Assembly: GCA_964447735.1 (NCBI GenBank)
Contig: CAYUTJ010000017.1
Location: 1 to 13,167 of the forward strand
Direction: 5' to 3'
DNA from: CAYSYN01 sp964447735
Lineage (GTDB): Bacteria > Patescibacteriota > Minisyncoccia > Minisyncoccales > GBS-2
DNA length: 13,167 nucleotides
Each line of letters starts with the position of its first letter. Positions within the stretch are counted from its first letter, which is position 1. The notes below the pieces were generated by a model. The model saw nothing but the letters and a program-made list of their open reading frames with translations, ran no database searches and had not been told where the DNA came from. The position numbers and the translations under genes were made by a program. Below are positions 5,637 through 13,072 of the stretch, piece after piece.

Positions 5637-6697
5637 TTTGCTAATCTACAGAAAAGTTTCTCGTATTCTTGAACCATTTTTTCTTTAGTGAATTTTTTCT
5701 CAACCCACACTCTACAATCTTCTCTCTTTATTTTTCCAACATTTTTGATAACCTCAATAAAGTCTTCCAAATTTTCTTTCCCTTTTTTGAATGGCTTTAT
5801 TACAAAACCTGTTACTTTATCTTTTACCACTTCAGGAACAGAGCCCCTCTTGAAAGCTATCACCGGAGTCCCACAAGACATAGCCTCTACCATTACTAAC
5901 CCAAAGGGTTCTTCCCATTGAAGAGGATTCAAAAAAGCAATAGCATGTCTGTAATAGAAAGCAAGTTTTCTCTGAGAAAGTTCGCCTACATATTTAATTT
6001 TTCCTTTGTTTAACTCTTTCTCTATATACTTTTTAAAAAATTCATGATCTCTTCTTTGCCTTGGAGGAGGAATTCTTCCTGCTATGATTAATTTTATTCT
6101 TGCTTTTTTTGCAATTTTTATCACTTGATAAATTCCCTTTCTGGGAGAAAGTTCCCCAACCCAAATAAAATAATCTTTTGGTTTTTTGCAAAAGGGAAAT
6201 TTTGAAATGTCAATGCCATTATAAATGTTAGCTACATAGTTTAAATTAGGAGCAGGTTTTCTCTGGGCAAAAGAAATTGAAATCAATTTAGCCTTTAATT
6301 TTTTGTAAGCCCAAATTCTATCTTTGCTTTTAAAGGGAATGTGAAGAGTGTGGACGATGGGTACTTTTACCTGTCCATAAAGAGTTAAACTCCAAGGCCC
6401 CAAGTGATCATGCAAAATATCTAATTTCAATTCTTTTGTTTTTTTAGCAATTTGAGCCATCTCAAAGGCATAATAGGGAGTAGCTTCTCTTGGTTTCGCA
6501 ATCCACAAGGATTTTTTGACAATCGGAATTAATTTACAAGAAACTTTGGAATCTCCAGTGCCGAATAAGAAAACTTTGTGCCCCTTTTTTGTTAATTCTT
6601 CACAAAGCCAAAAGATAATCTTTTCTGACCCTCCATATTTTTTAGGAGGAACTGGTAAATTTAAAGGTGCAATTTCTCCGATTTTTAATTTTTTCAT
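5633..6697 (-). CDS. GT4-family glycosyltransferase (third GT4 paralogue)
   Basis: The 354-residue GT-B enzyme has an N-terminal APLNLPVPPKKYGGSE segment (10-25), the donor-loop region expected of GT4 proteins. The C-terminal half has KPKDYFIWVGELSPRKG (172-188) and the nucleotide-sugar signature EEPFGLVMVEAMSCGTPVIAF (262-282), with the EX7E pair at E263 and E271. GT4 enzymes are retaining and transfer a sugar from a nucleotide donor. Donor and acceptor cannot be read from the sequence. The tail KIKRE.CR.WV..KF....M...YEKL is shared with the other two GT4 genes here, pointing to local duplication. No membrane segment is seen. The start overlaps the upstream gene by 4 nt (ATGA) and the stop overlaps the methyltransferase start. 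Confidence 0.93.
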   Translation of the reverse strand: MKKLKIGEIAPLNLPVPPKKYGGSEKIIFWLCEELTKKGHKVFLFGTGDSKVSCKLIPIVKKSLWIAKPREATPYYAFEMAQIAKKTKELKLDILHDHLGPWSLTLYGQVKVPIVHTLHIPFKSKDRIWAYKKLKAKLISISFAQRKPAPNLNYVANIYNGIDISKFPFCKKPKDYFIWVGELSPRKGIYQVIKIAKKARIKLIIAGRIPPPRQRRDHEFFKKYIEKELNKGKIKYVGELSQRKLAFYYRHAIAFLNPLQWEEPFGLVMVEAMSCGTPVIAFKRGSVPEVVKDKVTGFVIKPFKKGKENLEDFIEVIKNVGKIKREDCRVWVEKKFTKEKMVQEYEKLFCRLAK

Positions 6698-7821
6698 AAT
6701 TTTTGTTTTAGCAATTTTTTTATTTCTTCAAACGCTTTTTTCTCTCCTTCTTTATAAATTAACCTTTGTTGTTTTATCATTGAATTTCTTTTTCTTTTAT
6801 TGTACAAAAGCATCTCTATTGTCCTTGCTATTCTTTTAATAGGGGTAGTTTTTGTTAACATTTTGCAAACTCCAGCTCTCTCAAACGGTTTTACCTCCCA
6901 AAAGTGAATTCTTATTAATGCCTCTCTTTTTATTAAAGAAACATTAGCAATTACTGGAATTTGAGCTGAGATTGCTTGAGAAAGGGTAACTAATCCCTGA
7001 TGCTGAAAGACTAAATCTGAACAGGCCAAACTTAAGAAATATTCTTTACTCGAAAGTTTTTCTCTTTTGATCAACCATTTCTTTTTTAGTTTTTTAGGAT
7101 CTAAATCCTCAGTTGGACCAATATACAGAACCTTAATTTTTCTTCCTTTCTTAATTAATCTTTCAACTGCCAAGATTAAATTATTAAAAGCCCAAACTTT
7201 ATGGTCAGCTCCGTAACCACTAAAATATGAAAAAATAAATTTTTCGCCAGATTTAATTTGATATTCCTTTCGTTTTCTTTGAATAATCTCTCTTTTGGGC
7301 TTTTTGTAGCTCGGAATAAACCCTACGGGAATTATTTTTTTCATTGTTTGGGAATCTATTACATGATTTCCTCCAAATTTTTTTAATCCTAATTTGAAAA
7401 TTTTCTCTGGAAATAAAACAAAATGGGTATTGACCCATTTAATAAATGGGTATTTTGGATATTTTTTTTCATTAAAAAGCCAGTTGGAATCTACGGTTAC
7501 TGAAACTTGAGGTTTTTTGAAAGGAGGTTTTTTTATAAATTCTCCGCCCCAGATTTTTGAATTGAAAAATAAAAGAACTTGAGGTTTTTCTCTTTCAACT
7601 ACTTTTTTTAGACTTTCAATTTCTGGAACTAAAAAAATCTTGAAATTTTTATCTCCTTTTAAAAAGTGCAAATTTCTTTTCTCTTTTATCCCAAAAAGAA
7701 TTTTTCCTCCTTTTTTTTCAATATATTTTGCCAAAGCCCTTGCTTGTCCTGTTTCTCCAGGTCCTCTTGAGACGAAAAAAAATTTAATTTTATTTAGTGA
7801 GTTGATAGTAAATTTTTTCAT
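6694..7821 (-). CDS. Divergent GT-B-fold, MurG/GT28-like glycosyltransferase candidate
   Basis: The 375-residue protein differs from its GT4 neighbours. Near the N-terminus, VSRGPGETGQARALAKYIEKKG (17-38) resembles the Gly-rich first loop of GT28/GT1 enzymes. At 266-292, a segment with ACSDLVFQHQG, LSQAISAQIPV and IANV resembles the donor-binding region in which MurG-type enzymes choose UDP-sugars. SGYGADHKVW at 201-210 may be the start of the C-terminal Rossmann domain. There is no EX7E motif of the GT4 type. The identity is weaker than for the neighbours, and it could be an inactive or highly specialised GT-B protein. The ORF begins 32 nt before the upstream stop, a longer overlap than at other junctions; no downstream ATG is available before the Gly-rich loop. 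It sits between two GT4 paralogues in the operon. Confidence 0.65.
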   Translation of the reverse strand: MKKFTINSLNKIKFFFVSRGPGETGQARALAKYIEKKGGKILFGIKEKRNLHFLKGDKNFKIFLVPEIESLKKVVEREKPQVLLFFNSKIWGGEFIKKPPFKKPQVSVTVDSNWLFNEKKYPKYPFIKWVNTHFVLFPEKIFKLGLKKFGGNHVIDSQTMKKIIPVGFIPSYKKPKREIIQRKRKEYQIKSGEKFIFSYFSGYGADHKVWAFNNLILAVERLIKKGRKIKVLYIGPTEDLDPKKLKKKWLIKREKLSSKEYFLSLACSDLVFQHQGLVTLSQAISAQIPVIANVSLIKREALIRIHFWEVKPFERAGVCKMLTKTTPIKRIARTIEMLLYNKRKRNSMIKQQRLIYKEGEKKAFEEIKKLLKQKL

Positions 7822-8875
7822 AGTTTTCTGTCATTTTTTCAATTGTGAATTTTTCTTTGACCCATTTTCGACAATTTTCTCTTTTTATTTTTTCGATATT
7901 CTTTATTGCCTCTACCAATCCTTTTATATTTTTTTTCCCTCTTTTATCCAAAAAGGGAACCACAAATCCCGTTATTCCATCTTTTACAACTTCTGGGGCA
8001 GAGCCCATTTTGAAAGCAATAACTGGAGTTCCGCAAGCCATGGCTTCTGCCATCACCAAACCAAAAGGTTCATCCCATTCTAAAGGAAAAAGTAAAGCCT
8101 TTGCTTTTCTGTAAAGTTTCAAAAGTTCTCTTGCTGGAAGTTCGCCCAAATATTTTATTTTTCTTGAAAGATTAGGTTTTATAACTTTTTCAAAATATTT
8201 TTTTCTCTCAGGATCAATTTTACCAACGAGAAGCAATTTCACTTTGGCCATTTTCGCAGCTTTGATAGCATTTTCTACACCTTTTTTAGGTTCTACTCTC
8301 CCTACCCAGAGAAAGAAATTCTCTGGCTTTTTAGAAAATTTGAAAAAATTGATATCAATGCCATTGTAAACTGTCCAAACTCTTTTGAATTTTAATTTAC
8401 AAAGTTTTAAATGTGAATTTGAAAGAAAGCAAACATTAAGATTTTTACTGTGAAGGGAAAGTATTTTTAAGCCGGGGGGCATCTTTTGGAAATAATTTAC
8501 AGAAAGAGGATTGTGAAAAGTGTAAACCACTGGAGTATCGATAAAATCTTGAAAGAAAATTGATCTTATTCCTCCATGGGAGTGGACAATGTCAAAATTC
8601 ATTCTTTTTATTTTTTTGAAAGAAAAAGAAAAGTGTTCAAACTCCCAAAAAGTATCTGACCAAGGTATTTTATCCTTTGCTAAATGTCTTTTTCTACTCG
8701 GAATTAATTTAGCTGAAGTTTTTGAATCGCCAGAAGCAAAAAGAAAAACTTTATGTCCTCTTTTCACTAATTCTTCTGTCAAAAAGTATACAATTCTTTC
8801 AGTCCCTCCATATTTTTTGGGGGGGACTGGATACCAGATAGGTGCAATTTGAGCTATTTTAAGTTTTTTTCTCAT
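7790..8875 (-). CDS. GT4-family glycosyltransferase (second GT4 paralogue)
   Basis: The 361-residue GT-B protein opens with KIAQIAPIWYPVPPKKYGGTE (6-26) and carries HSHGG (98-102) and FHNPLS (120-125) in the acceptor domain. The donor domain has FFLWVGRVEPKKGVENAI (187-204) and DEPFGLVMAEAMACGTPVIAF (268-288), with EX7E at E269 and E277. It aligns by eye over nearly its whole length with both the upstream and downstream GT4 genes, including the KIKRENCRKWV tail near 329-339. The family uses nucleotide-sugar donors with retention of configuration; the product is unknown. It is probably cytosolic or peripheral at the membrane. The start overlaps the stop of the first GT4 gene by 17 nt. AAAGAA lies just before the ATG but is a weak ribosome-binding candidate. 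Confidence 0.93.
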   Translation of the reverse strand: MRKKLKIAQIAPIWYPVPPKKYGGTERIVYFLTEELVKRGHKVFLFASGDSKTSAKLIPSRKRHLAKDKIPWSDTFWEFEHFSFSFKKIKRMNFDIVHSHGGIRSIFFQDFIDTPVVYTFHNPLSVNYFQKMPPGLKILSLHSKNLNVCFLSNSHLKLCKLKFKRVWTVYNGIDINFFKFSKKPENFFLWVGRVEPKKGVENAIKAAKMAKVKLLLVGKIDPERKKYFEKVIKPNLSRKIKYLGELPARELLKLYRKAKALLFPLEWDEPFGLVMAEAMACGTPVIAFKMGSAPEVVKDGITGFVVPFLDKRGKKNIKGLVEAIKNIEKIKRENCRKWVKEKFTIEKMTENYEKIYYQLTK

Positions 8876-9893
8876 TTCTTTTTAAAACTTTTTTGTAAAG
8901 TTTTTCGTATCTATTGACCATCCTTCTTAAATTAAAATTTTCTTTTACCCATTCTCTGCAGACCTCTCTTTTTATTTTATCTATTTTTTTCACTGCTTGA
9001 CAGGCTTGTTCTACTGAATCTACTAAAAATCCATTTTCTCCATCTTTTATCAATTCTGGCATCGAAGCTCGTTTGAAAGCTATTACTGGAGTTCCGCAGG
9101 CCATAGCTTCAATCACAACTAAACCAAAAGGCTCTGGTCTTTTTACTGGAAACAAAAAAGCTTTTGCATTTTTAAACAATTCTATTTTCTTTTTAAAATC
9201 TGCTGCTCCCACAAACTGGATTTGTTTTCCATCAATTAAAGGTTTTACTCTGAATTCAAAATAATCTGCGTATTGAGGCAAAATATTCCCGGCAATGATT
9301 AATTTTTCGCCTGAAAGCTTTGCAATATCGATTGCTTCTGCTACTCCCTTATCAGGTCCAATTCTCGATAACCATAAAAGATAATCTTTGGGTTTTGGAT
9401 TGAAGGGATATTTTTCCAAAGGGAGGCCATTGTAAATTACTTTTACAATATTTACTCCAGCAGCCTGTTTTTTTTGATTTTTAGAAAGAGCAACAAAATT
9501 GATGTTTGGAAATTTCTTATAAAGAGTAATTGTCTCTTCAGTGAGGGGATGGTGAAGAGTGGTTACAATTGGTACCTTTAAAAATTTTGAATAAGGACAA
9601 GTATAAAATTCACAATGGTCGTGAATAATGTCAAATTGATCTTGCATCTCAATTACTTTTTTGTACATTAAAGAAAAAACGGCATGAGGAGCTCTTAAAT
9701 TAGCTTTCCACAAAGAAACAGGCCAGACTGGAATCAATTTGGCTTTAGTTTTTGAATCACCAGTTGCAAACAAAAAAACTTCATGGCCTCTTCTTACTAA
9801 CTCATCAGAAAGCCAAGAAATTATTAATTCGGTTCCTCCATAAGTTTTAGGGGGAACCGAAATCCACAAAGGTGCTATTTGAGCTATTCTCAT
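8859..9893 (-). CDS. GT4-family glycosyltransferase (first gene of glycan operon)
   Basis: The 344-residue GT-B enzyme begins MRIAQIAPLWISVPPKTYGG (1-20) and has IIHDHCEF (89-96), TLHHPL (112-117) and VALSKNQKK (134-142) in the N-terminal domain. The C-terminal domain has YLLWLSRIGPDKGVAEAI (171-188) and PEPFGLVVIEAMACGTPVIAF (253-273), with EX7E at E254 and E262. These features place it in the GT4 glycosyltransferases; the sugar and acceptor are unknown. It is promoter-proximal: the ATG lies about 15 nt downstream of the start point predicted from a TATAAT box at 9915-9920, and there is no Shine-Dalgarno sequence. It is closely similar to the next gene and to the gene at 5633-6697. The last residues (KRNEKKT) overlap the second GT4 start. 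Confidence 0.93.
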   Translation of the reverse strand: MRIAQIAPLWISVPPKTYGGTELIISWLSDELVRRGHEVFLFATGDSKTKAKLIPVWPVSLWKANLRAPHAVFSLMYKKVIEMQDQFDIIHDHCEFYTCPYSKFLKVPIVTTLHHPLTEETITLYKKFPNINFVALSKNQKKQAAGVNIVKVIYNGLPLEKYPFNPKPKDYLLWLSRIGPDKGVAEAIDIAKLSGEKLIIAGNILPQYADYFEFRVKPLIDGKQIQFVGAADFKKKIELFKNAKAFLFPVKRPEPFGLVVIEAMACGTPVIAFKRASMPELIKDGENGFLVDSVEQACQAVKKIDKIKREVCREWVKENFNLRRMVNRYEKLYKKVLKRNEKKT

Positions 9894-9895
9894 GA

Positions 9896-9924
9896 TTGAA
9901 ATTAACTTTTTTCTATTATATCAT
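9896..9924 (+). promoter_or_regulatory. Promoter of dnaG (-35 TTGAAA, -10 TATCAT)
   Basis: TTGAAA at 9896-9901 and TATCAT at 9919-9924 each match the sigma-70 consensus at five of six positions and are separated by 17 bp, the optimal spacing. The start point would be near 9931, so the mRNA should begin at or one base before the dnaG ATG. The -35 lies 3 bp beyond the start codon of the divergent gene. Confidence 0.65.
9915..9923 (-). promoter_or_regulatory. Extended -10 promoter of the seven-gene glycan operon
   Basis: Read on the minus strand, this is TGA-TATAAT: a consensus -10 hexamer at 9920-9915 with the extended TG one base upstream. At the expected -35 distance there is no good match, as is common for extended -10 promoters. 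The predicted start is near 9908, giving a leader of about 15 nt before the ATG at 9893. Confidence 0.7.
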
Positions 9925-9931
9925 AAATTTG

Positions 9932-11597
9932 ATGAATTCCTCTCCTATCGATGAAATTAAAGCAAGATTAGACATTGTCGATGTCATCTCCTCTTATTTG
10001 AATTTGAAAAAAGCAGGATCAAATTATAGGGCTCTTTGCCCTTTTCATTCTGAAAAAAATCCTTCTTTCTTTGTTTCGCCAAGATTGCAGATTTTCAAAT
10101 GTTTTGGCTGTGGAGCTGCTGGCGATATTTTCAAATTCATAATGATGATAGAAGGAGTAGAATTCAAAGATGCTTTAAAAATTTTAGCTCAGAGAGCAGG
10201 AGTGGAATTAAAACCCATTTCTCCAAAAGAAAAGACAGAAAGACAAAGACTCTGGGAAATATGCGAACTCTCTACGAAATTTTTTGAAAAACAAATGGAG
10301 GGAAAGATGGGACAAAAGGTGAAGAAATATTTGATCTCGAGAGGAATTAAAGAAGATTCAATTAAAGAATGGAGAATTGGCTGGGCTCCGGACACTCAGA
10401 ATTCTCTAATTTCCTTTTTGGTCTCAAAAGGATACAAAAGAGAGGAGATTAAAAAAGCAGGTTTAGCTTTTCAAAAAGAAAACGGGCAATTTATAGATTT
10501 TTTTAGAGGAAGGATAATTTTTCCGATTTTTGATTTGAACTCTCAGGTGATTGCTTTTTCAGGAAGAATTTTTGAAACAAAAGAAGGACCAAAATATATC
10601 AATTCTCCGAATACAATTTTGTATGACAAGAGCAAAACCCTTTATGGATTAGACAGAGCCAAAGTTGAAATTAGAAAAAAAGATTTTTGTATTTTAGTTG
10701 AAGGATACACAGATGTTATTTTAGCTCATCAAGAAGGATTTAAAAATACAGTTTCAGTTTCAGGCACTTCTCTGACTCCTTTTCAACTTGCAATCTTGAG
10801 AAGATATACTAAAAACCTTTATTTGAGTTTTGACATGGATGTCGCAGGTGCTTCAGCTACCAAGAGGGGAATTAATTTGGCAAGGTTGAAAGGTTTTAAC
10901 ATTAAAGTCTTAATTTTACCTGAAGAGAAAGATCCGGCAGACGTAATTTCCAAAAATCCTAAAGATTTTGAAAAGATTTTGGAAAATTCTCTTTCAATTA
11001 TGGATTTTTATTTCCAGAGGATATTTTCAAAATATGACAAAAATACTTTAGAAGGAAAAAAAGAAATTGCCAAGAATTTGCTCGAAGAGATAAAGAGAAT
11101 CCAGAATGAAATTGAAAAAAGCTTTTGGATTTCAAAATTGGCTGAAGAATTAAAAGTAAGAGAAGAGGACCTTAGAATGGAATTGGCTAAGATAAAAATT
11201 GAAGAAGAAGAGCTGGGATTGGAAGAACAGGAAATTTCAAAGCAACCTCAAAAATCAAGAAAGGAGATTTTAGAAGAGAGACTTTTACTTTTAATTTTAA
11301 AATCTCCCCAAAATTTGAATTTAATTGACAAAGAAAAATTTTCTTCTTTTTCTCCGGAATTAAAGGAAATATTTGAAAATTTAAAAAAAGATTTTAATAT
11401 AAAACTCGAGAAACTTTCAGAAAAGGCAAGAGACCTTTACACAAGTTCAGCTCTAAAATCAGAGATTGAAGAAATAGAAAAAGAAAAAATTGAGCCAGAA
11501 ATCAATTTTTGCCTAAAAGAAATTTACAAAATTTATCTCAGAGAAAAACTCAATCAAATTTCTGAAGAGTTAAAAGAAGCTGAAAGAAAAAAAGATT
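9932..11597 (+). CDS. dnaG: DNA primase DnaG (3' end lost in assembly gap)
   Basis: About 555 residues are visible. The zinc-binding domain contains CPFHSEKNPSF (36-46) and CFGCGAAGDIF (57-67), with ligands C36, H39, C57 and C60. The catalytic core has FRGRIIFPI (191-199), the TOPRIM glutamate in LVEGYTDVI (255-263), FDMDVAGASA (300-309) with D301 and D303, and DPADVI (334-339). The Lys/Glu-rich tail corresponds to the helicase-interacting region. Bacterial primases are usually about 580-620 residues, so only a short C-terminal piece and the stop should lie in the gap at 11598-11697. The chosen start gives the typical N-terminus MNSSPIDEIKARLDIVDVI; an upstream in-frame ATG at 9896 would add 12 atypical residues and fall within the promoter. 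DnaG synthesises RNA primers at the replication fork. It precedes rpoD, as in the macromolecular synthesis operon, without rpsU here. Confidence 0.95.
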
Positions 11598-11697
11598 NNN
11601 NNNNNNNNNNNNNNNNNNNNNNNNNNNNNNNNNNNNNNNNNNNNNNNNNNNNNNNNNNNNNNNNNNNNNNNNNNNNNNNNNNNNNNNNNNNNNNNNN
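11598..11697. other. Assembly gap, exactly 100 N (real sequence missing)
   Basis: The gap is a 100-N placeholder. Unlike the gap at 1414-1513, its flanks show no shared sequence, so unknown bases are missing. The left flank is open dnaG frame and the right flank is open rpoD frame, so the gap holds the dnaG stop and the rpoD start. The real length is unknown. Confidence 0.95.
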
Positions 11698-12623
11698 TAG
11701 AACAACTTTACGAAAGGTTTGAAAAAGAAGGAATTAAAGTTTTAGATTCTCCAGATTATCTAGTTGAAGAAGAAAAAGAAATTCCCAAGATGGCTTTGGA
11801 TCCAGTTCAGGCCTATTTGAGAGAGATATCGAGAACACCGATTTTAACTGCAAAAGAAGAAAAGGAATTGGCAAAGAAAATAGAAAAAGGAGATGAAAAA
11901 GCAAAAGAAAAGTTAATTAAAGCCAATTTAAGATTGGTAGTTTCAATTGCTAAAAAATACATTGGAAAAGCTCCCCATTTGAGCTTTTTGGATTTGATTC
12001 AAGAAGGAAATCTGGGACTTTTCAGAGCAGTTGAGAAGTTTGATTGGAGAAAAGGATACAAATTTTCAACTTATGCTACCTGGTGGATCAGACAGGCAAT
12101 CACCAGAGCTTTGGCAGATCAATCAAGAACTATTAGAATCCCTGTTCATATGGTAGAACTTCTGTCAAAATTTAACAAAGTAAAAAGAAGATTAACAAAA
12201 GAATTGGGAAGAGATCCTTTACCAGAAGAAATTGCAGCTGAAATGGGACTCGAAGTTGATAAAATTCACCATTTAATAAAAATTGCTGAAAAGACAGTTT
12301 CTTTGGAAACTCCAGTTGGAGAAGATGAAGAAGATTCAATTTTGGCAGAATTTATCGCAGATGAGAAAACGCCCCCTCCATCTTTGGAAGCTGCGAGAAA
12401 ACTTTTGAGAGAGAGATTGAAAGAAATAATGGATGATTTAACTCCAAGAGAAAGAAAGATTTTGTCAATGAGATTTGGACTGGAAGATGGAATCACTCAT
12501 ACTTTAGAGGAAGTGGGAAAAGTTTTTGGAGTAACAAGAGAGAGAATTAGACAAATTGAAAACAAAGCTTTAGAAAAGATCAGACAACACCGAAAGCTGA
12601 AAAAATTAGAAGGATATTATTGA
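11698..12623 (+). CDS. rpoD: Primary sigma factor RpoD (5' end lost in assembly gap)
   Basis: Downstream of the ATG at 11790 there are 277 residues covering region 1.2 (DPVQAYLREISRTPILTAKE, residues 4-23), region 2 (ANLRLVVSIAKKYIG at 45-59, DLIQEGNLGLFRAVEKFD at 68-85, FSTYATWWIRQAI at 92-104), region 3 and region 4 with the helix-turn-helix TLEEVGKVFGVTRERIRQIE. These motifs identify a housekeeping sigma-70. The same frame stays open for 30 codons upstream to the gap, encoding EQLYERFEKEGIKVLD, which resembles the end of sigma region 1.1, and then an acidic linker. The 11790 ATG has no ribosome-binding site, so it is probably internal. The first full codon starts at 11700. The true start lies in the gap. 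It directs RNA polymerase to promoters such as those at 9896-9924. Confidence 0.95.
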
Positions 12624-12660
12624 ACTTTAAACATTAAACTATAAACTATTAAACTATAAA
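12624..12660 (+). repeat. Tandem A/T heptamers, left end of four-helix-bundle unit
   Basis: Five imperfect direct copies follow one another: CTTTAAA (12625), CATTAAA (12632), CTATAAA (12639), CTATTAAA (12646) and CTATAAA (12654). The array starts one base after the rpoD stop and ends two bases before the GTG of the next gene. Its outer 9 bp, ACTTTAAAC (12624-12632), are repeated inverted at 13056-13064. Confidence 0.85.
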
Positions 12661-12662
12661 CT

Positions 12663-13031
12663 GTGGGTTTTAAATTTAGAAATTGGCAAATTTATAAGGA
12701 TTTAAGAAAATTTAGAAAAGAAGTTTTAAAAGAAATCATTTCTAAAATTCCAAAAGATGAAAGATTTGAAATAGTTTCTCAATTGAAACGGGCGCTAAAC
12801 TCAAGTATTCTAAATATTGCTGAAGGTGCGTATAGAAAATCCGATAAAGATCTTGCCCATTTTTTAAATCAGGCTGATACTTTCTTAAATGAAGTAGTTG
12901 CCTGTTTGGATCTCTGTTTAGATGATGGATACATTAATAAAAATCTTCATCGAAAATTTATTAACAAAGTTGAAAAACTTATCGCCCAATTAGCGGGTTT
13001 TCGCAAACATTTGAAAATTTCTTTTAAATAA
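12663..13031 (+). CDS. Four-helix-bundle protein (S23/23S rRNA intervening-sequence family, TIGR02436-like)
   Basis: The 122-residue, all-helical protein matches the S23/IVP four-helix-bundle family. It has an N-terminal FRNWQIYKDLRKFRKEV helix (5-21), IVSQLKRALNSSILNIAEGAYRKS (37-60), which carries the family's hallmark SQL.RA..SI..NIAEG..R pattern, then AHFLNQADTFLNEVVACLDL and a final helix. The usual length is about 115-130 residues. Relatives are found inside 23S rRNA intervening sequences in some spirochaetes, and a similar fold is used by Avd proteins of diversity-generating retroelements; the molecular function is unsettled. The start is GTG at 12663, immediately after the heptamer array, without a Shine-Dalgarno sequence. 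Inverted heptamers follow the stop, so the gene looks like the cargo of a repeat-bounded unit. No reverse transcriptase is present in the window. Confidence 0.88.
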   Translation: MGFKFRNWQIYKDLRKFRKEVLKEIISKIPKDERFEIVSQLKRALNSSILNIAEGAYRKSDKDLAHFLNQADTFLNEVVACLDLCLDDGYINKNLHRKFINKVEKLIAQLAGFRKHLKISFK

Positions 13032-13039
13032 GTTATATA
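13011..13039 (+). promoter_or_regulatory. Possible tRNA-Asn promoter
   Basis: TTGAAA at 13011-13016 and TATATA at 13034-13039 are separated by 17 bp, in the 3' end of the four-helix-bundle gene and just beyond it. The start would be near 13046, giving a leader of about 48 nt before the tRNA. Such A/T-rich DNA yields matches by chance, so this is weak. Confidence 0.25.
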
Positions 13040-13042
13040 AAG

Positions 13043-13064
13043 TTTAGAGTTTACAGTTTAAAGT
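13043..13064 (-). repeat. Inverted heptamers, right end of four-helix-bundle unit
   Basis: TTTAGAG, TTTACAG and TTTAAAG follow in tandem at 13043-13063. On the opposite strand they read CTTTAAA, CTGTAAA, CTCTAAA, the same heptamer family as at 12625-12660 but inverted. The terminal GTTTAAAGT (13056-13064) is the exact reverse complement of 12624-12632. Confidence 0.8.
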
Positions 13065-13072
13065 CTATCGTT

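Noticed and set aside
5669..5921. Plus-strand ORFs opposite the glycosyltransferase genes (also near 6516, 7640, 7845, 8589, 9073)
   Set aside because: Phe/Ser-rich mirror translations of A/T-rich GT genes; repeated in the same place of each paralogue, as expected for shadows.
11698..11722. DnaG C-terminus ending shortly after the gap (RTTLRKV)
   Set aside because: Reading across an arbitrary 100-N spacer does not preserve frame. The right flank makes sense in the rpoD frame instead.
12624..12660. CRISPR array
   Set aside because: The repeats are 7-8 nt in tandem without spacers and no cas genes are present.
12663..13031. Accessory protein (Avd) of a diversity-generating retroelement
   Set aside because: Similar fold, but no reverse transcriptase, template repeat or variable repeat is visible in the window.
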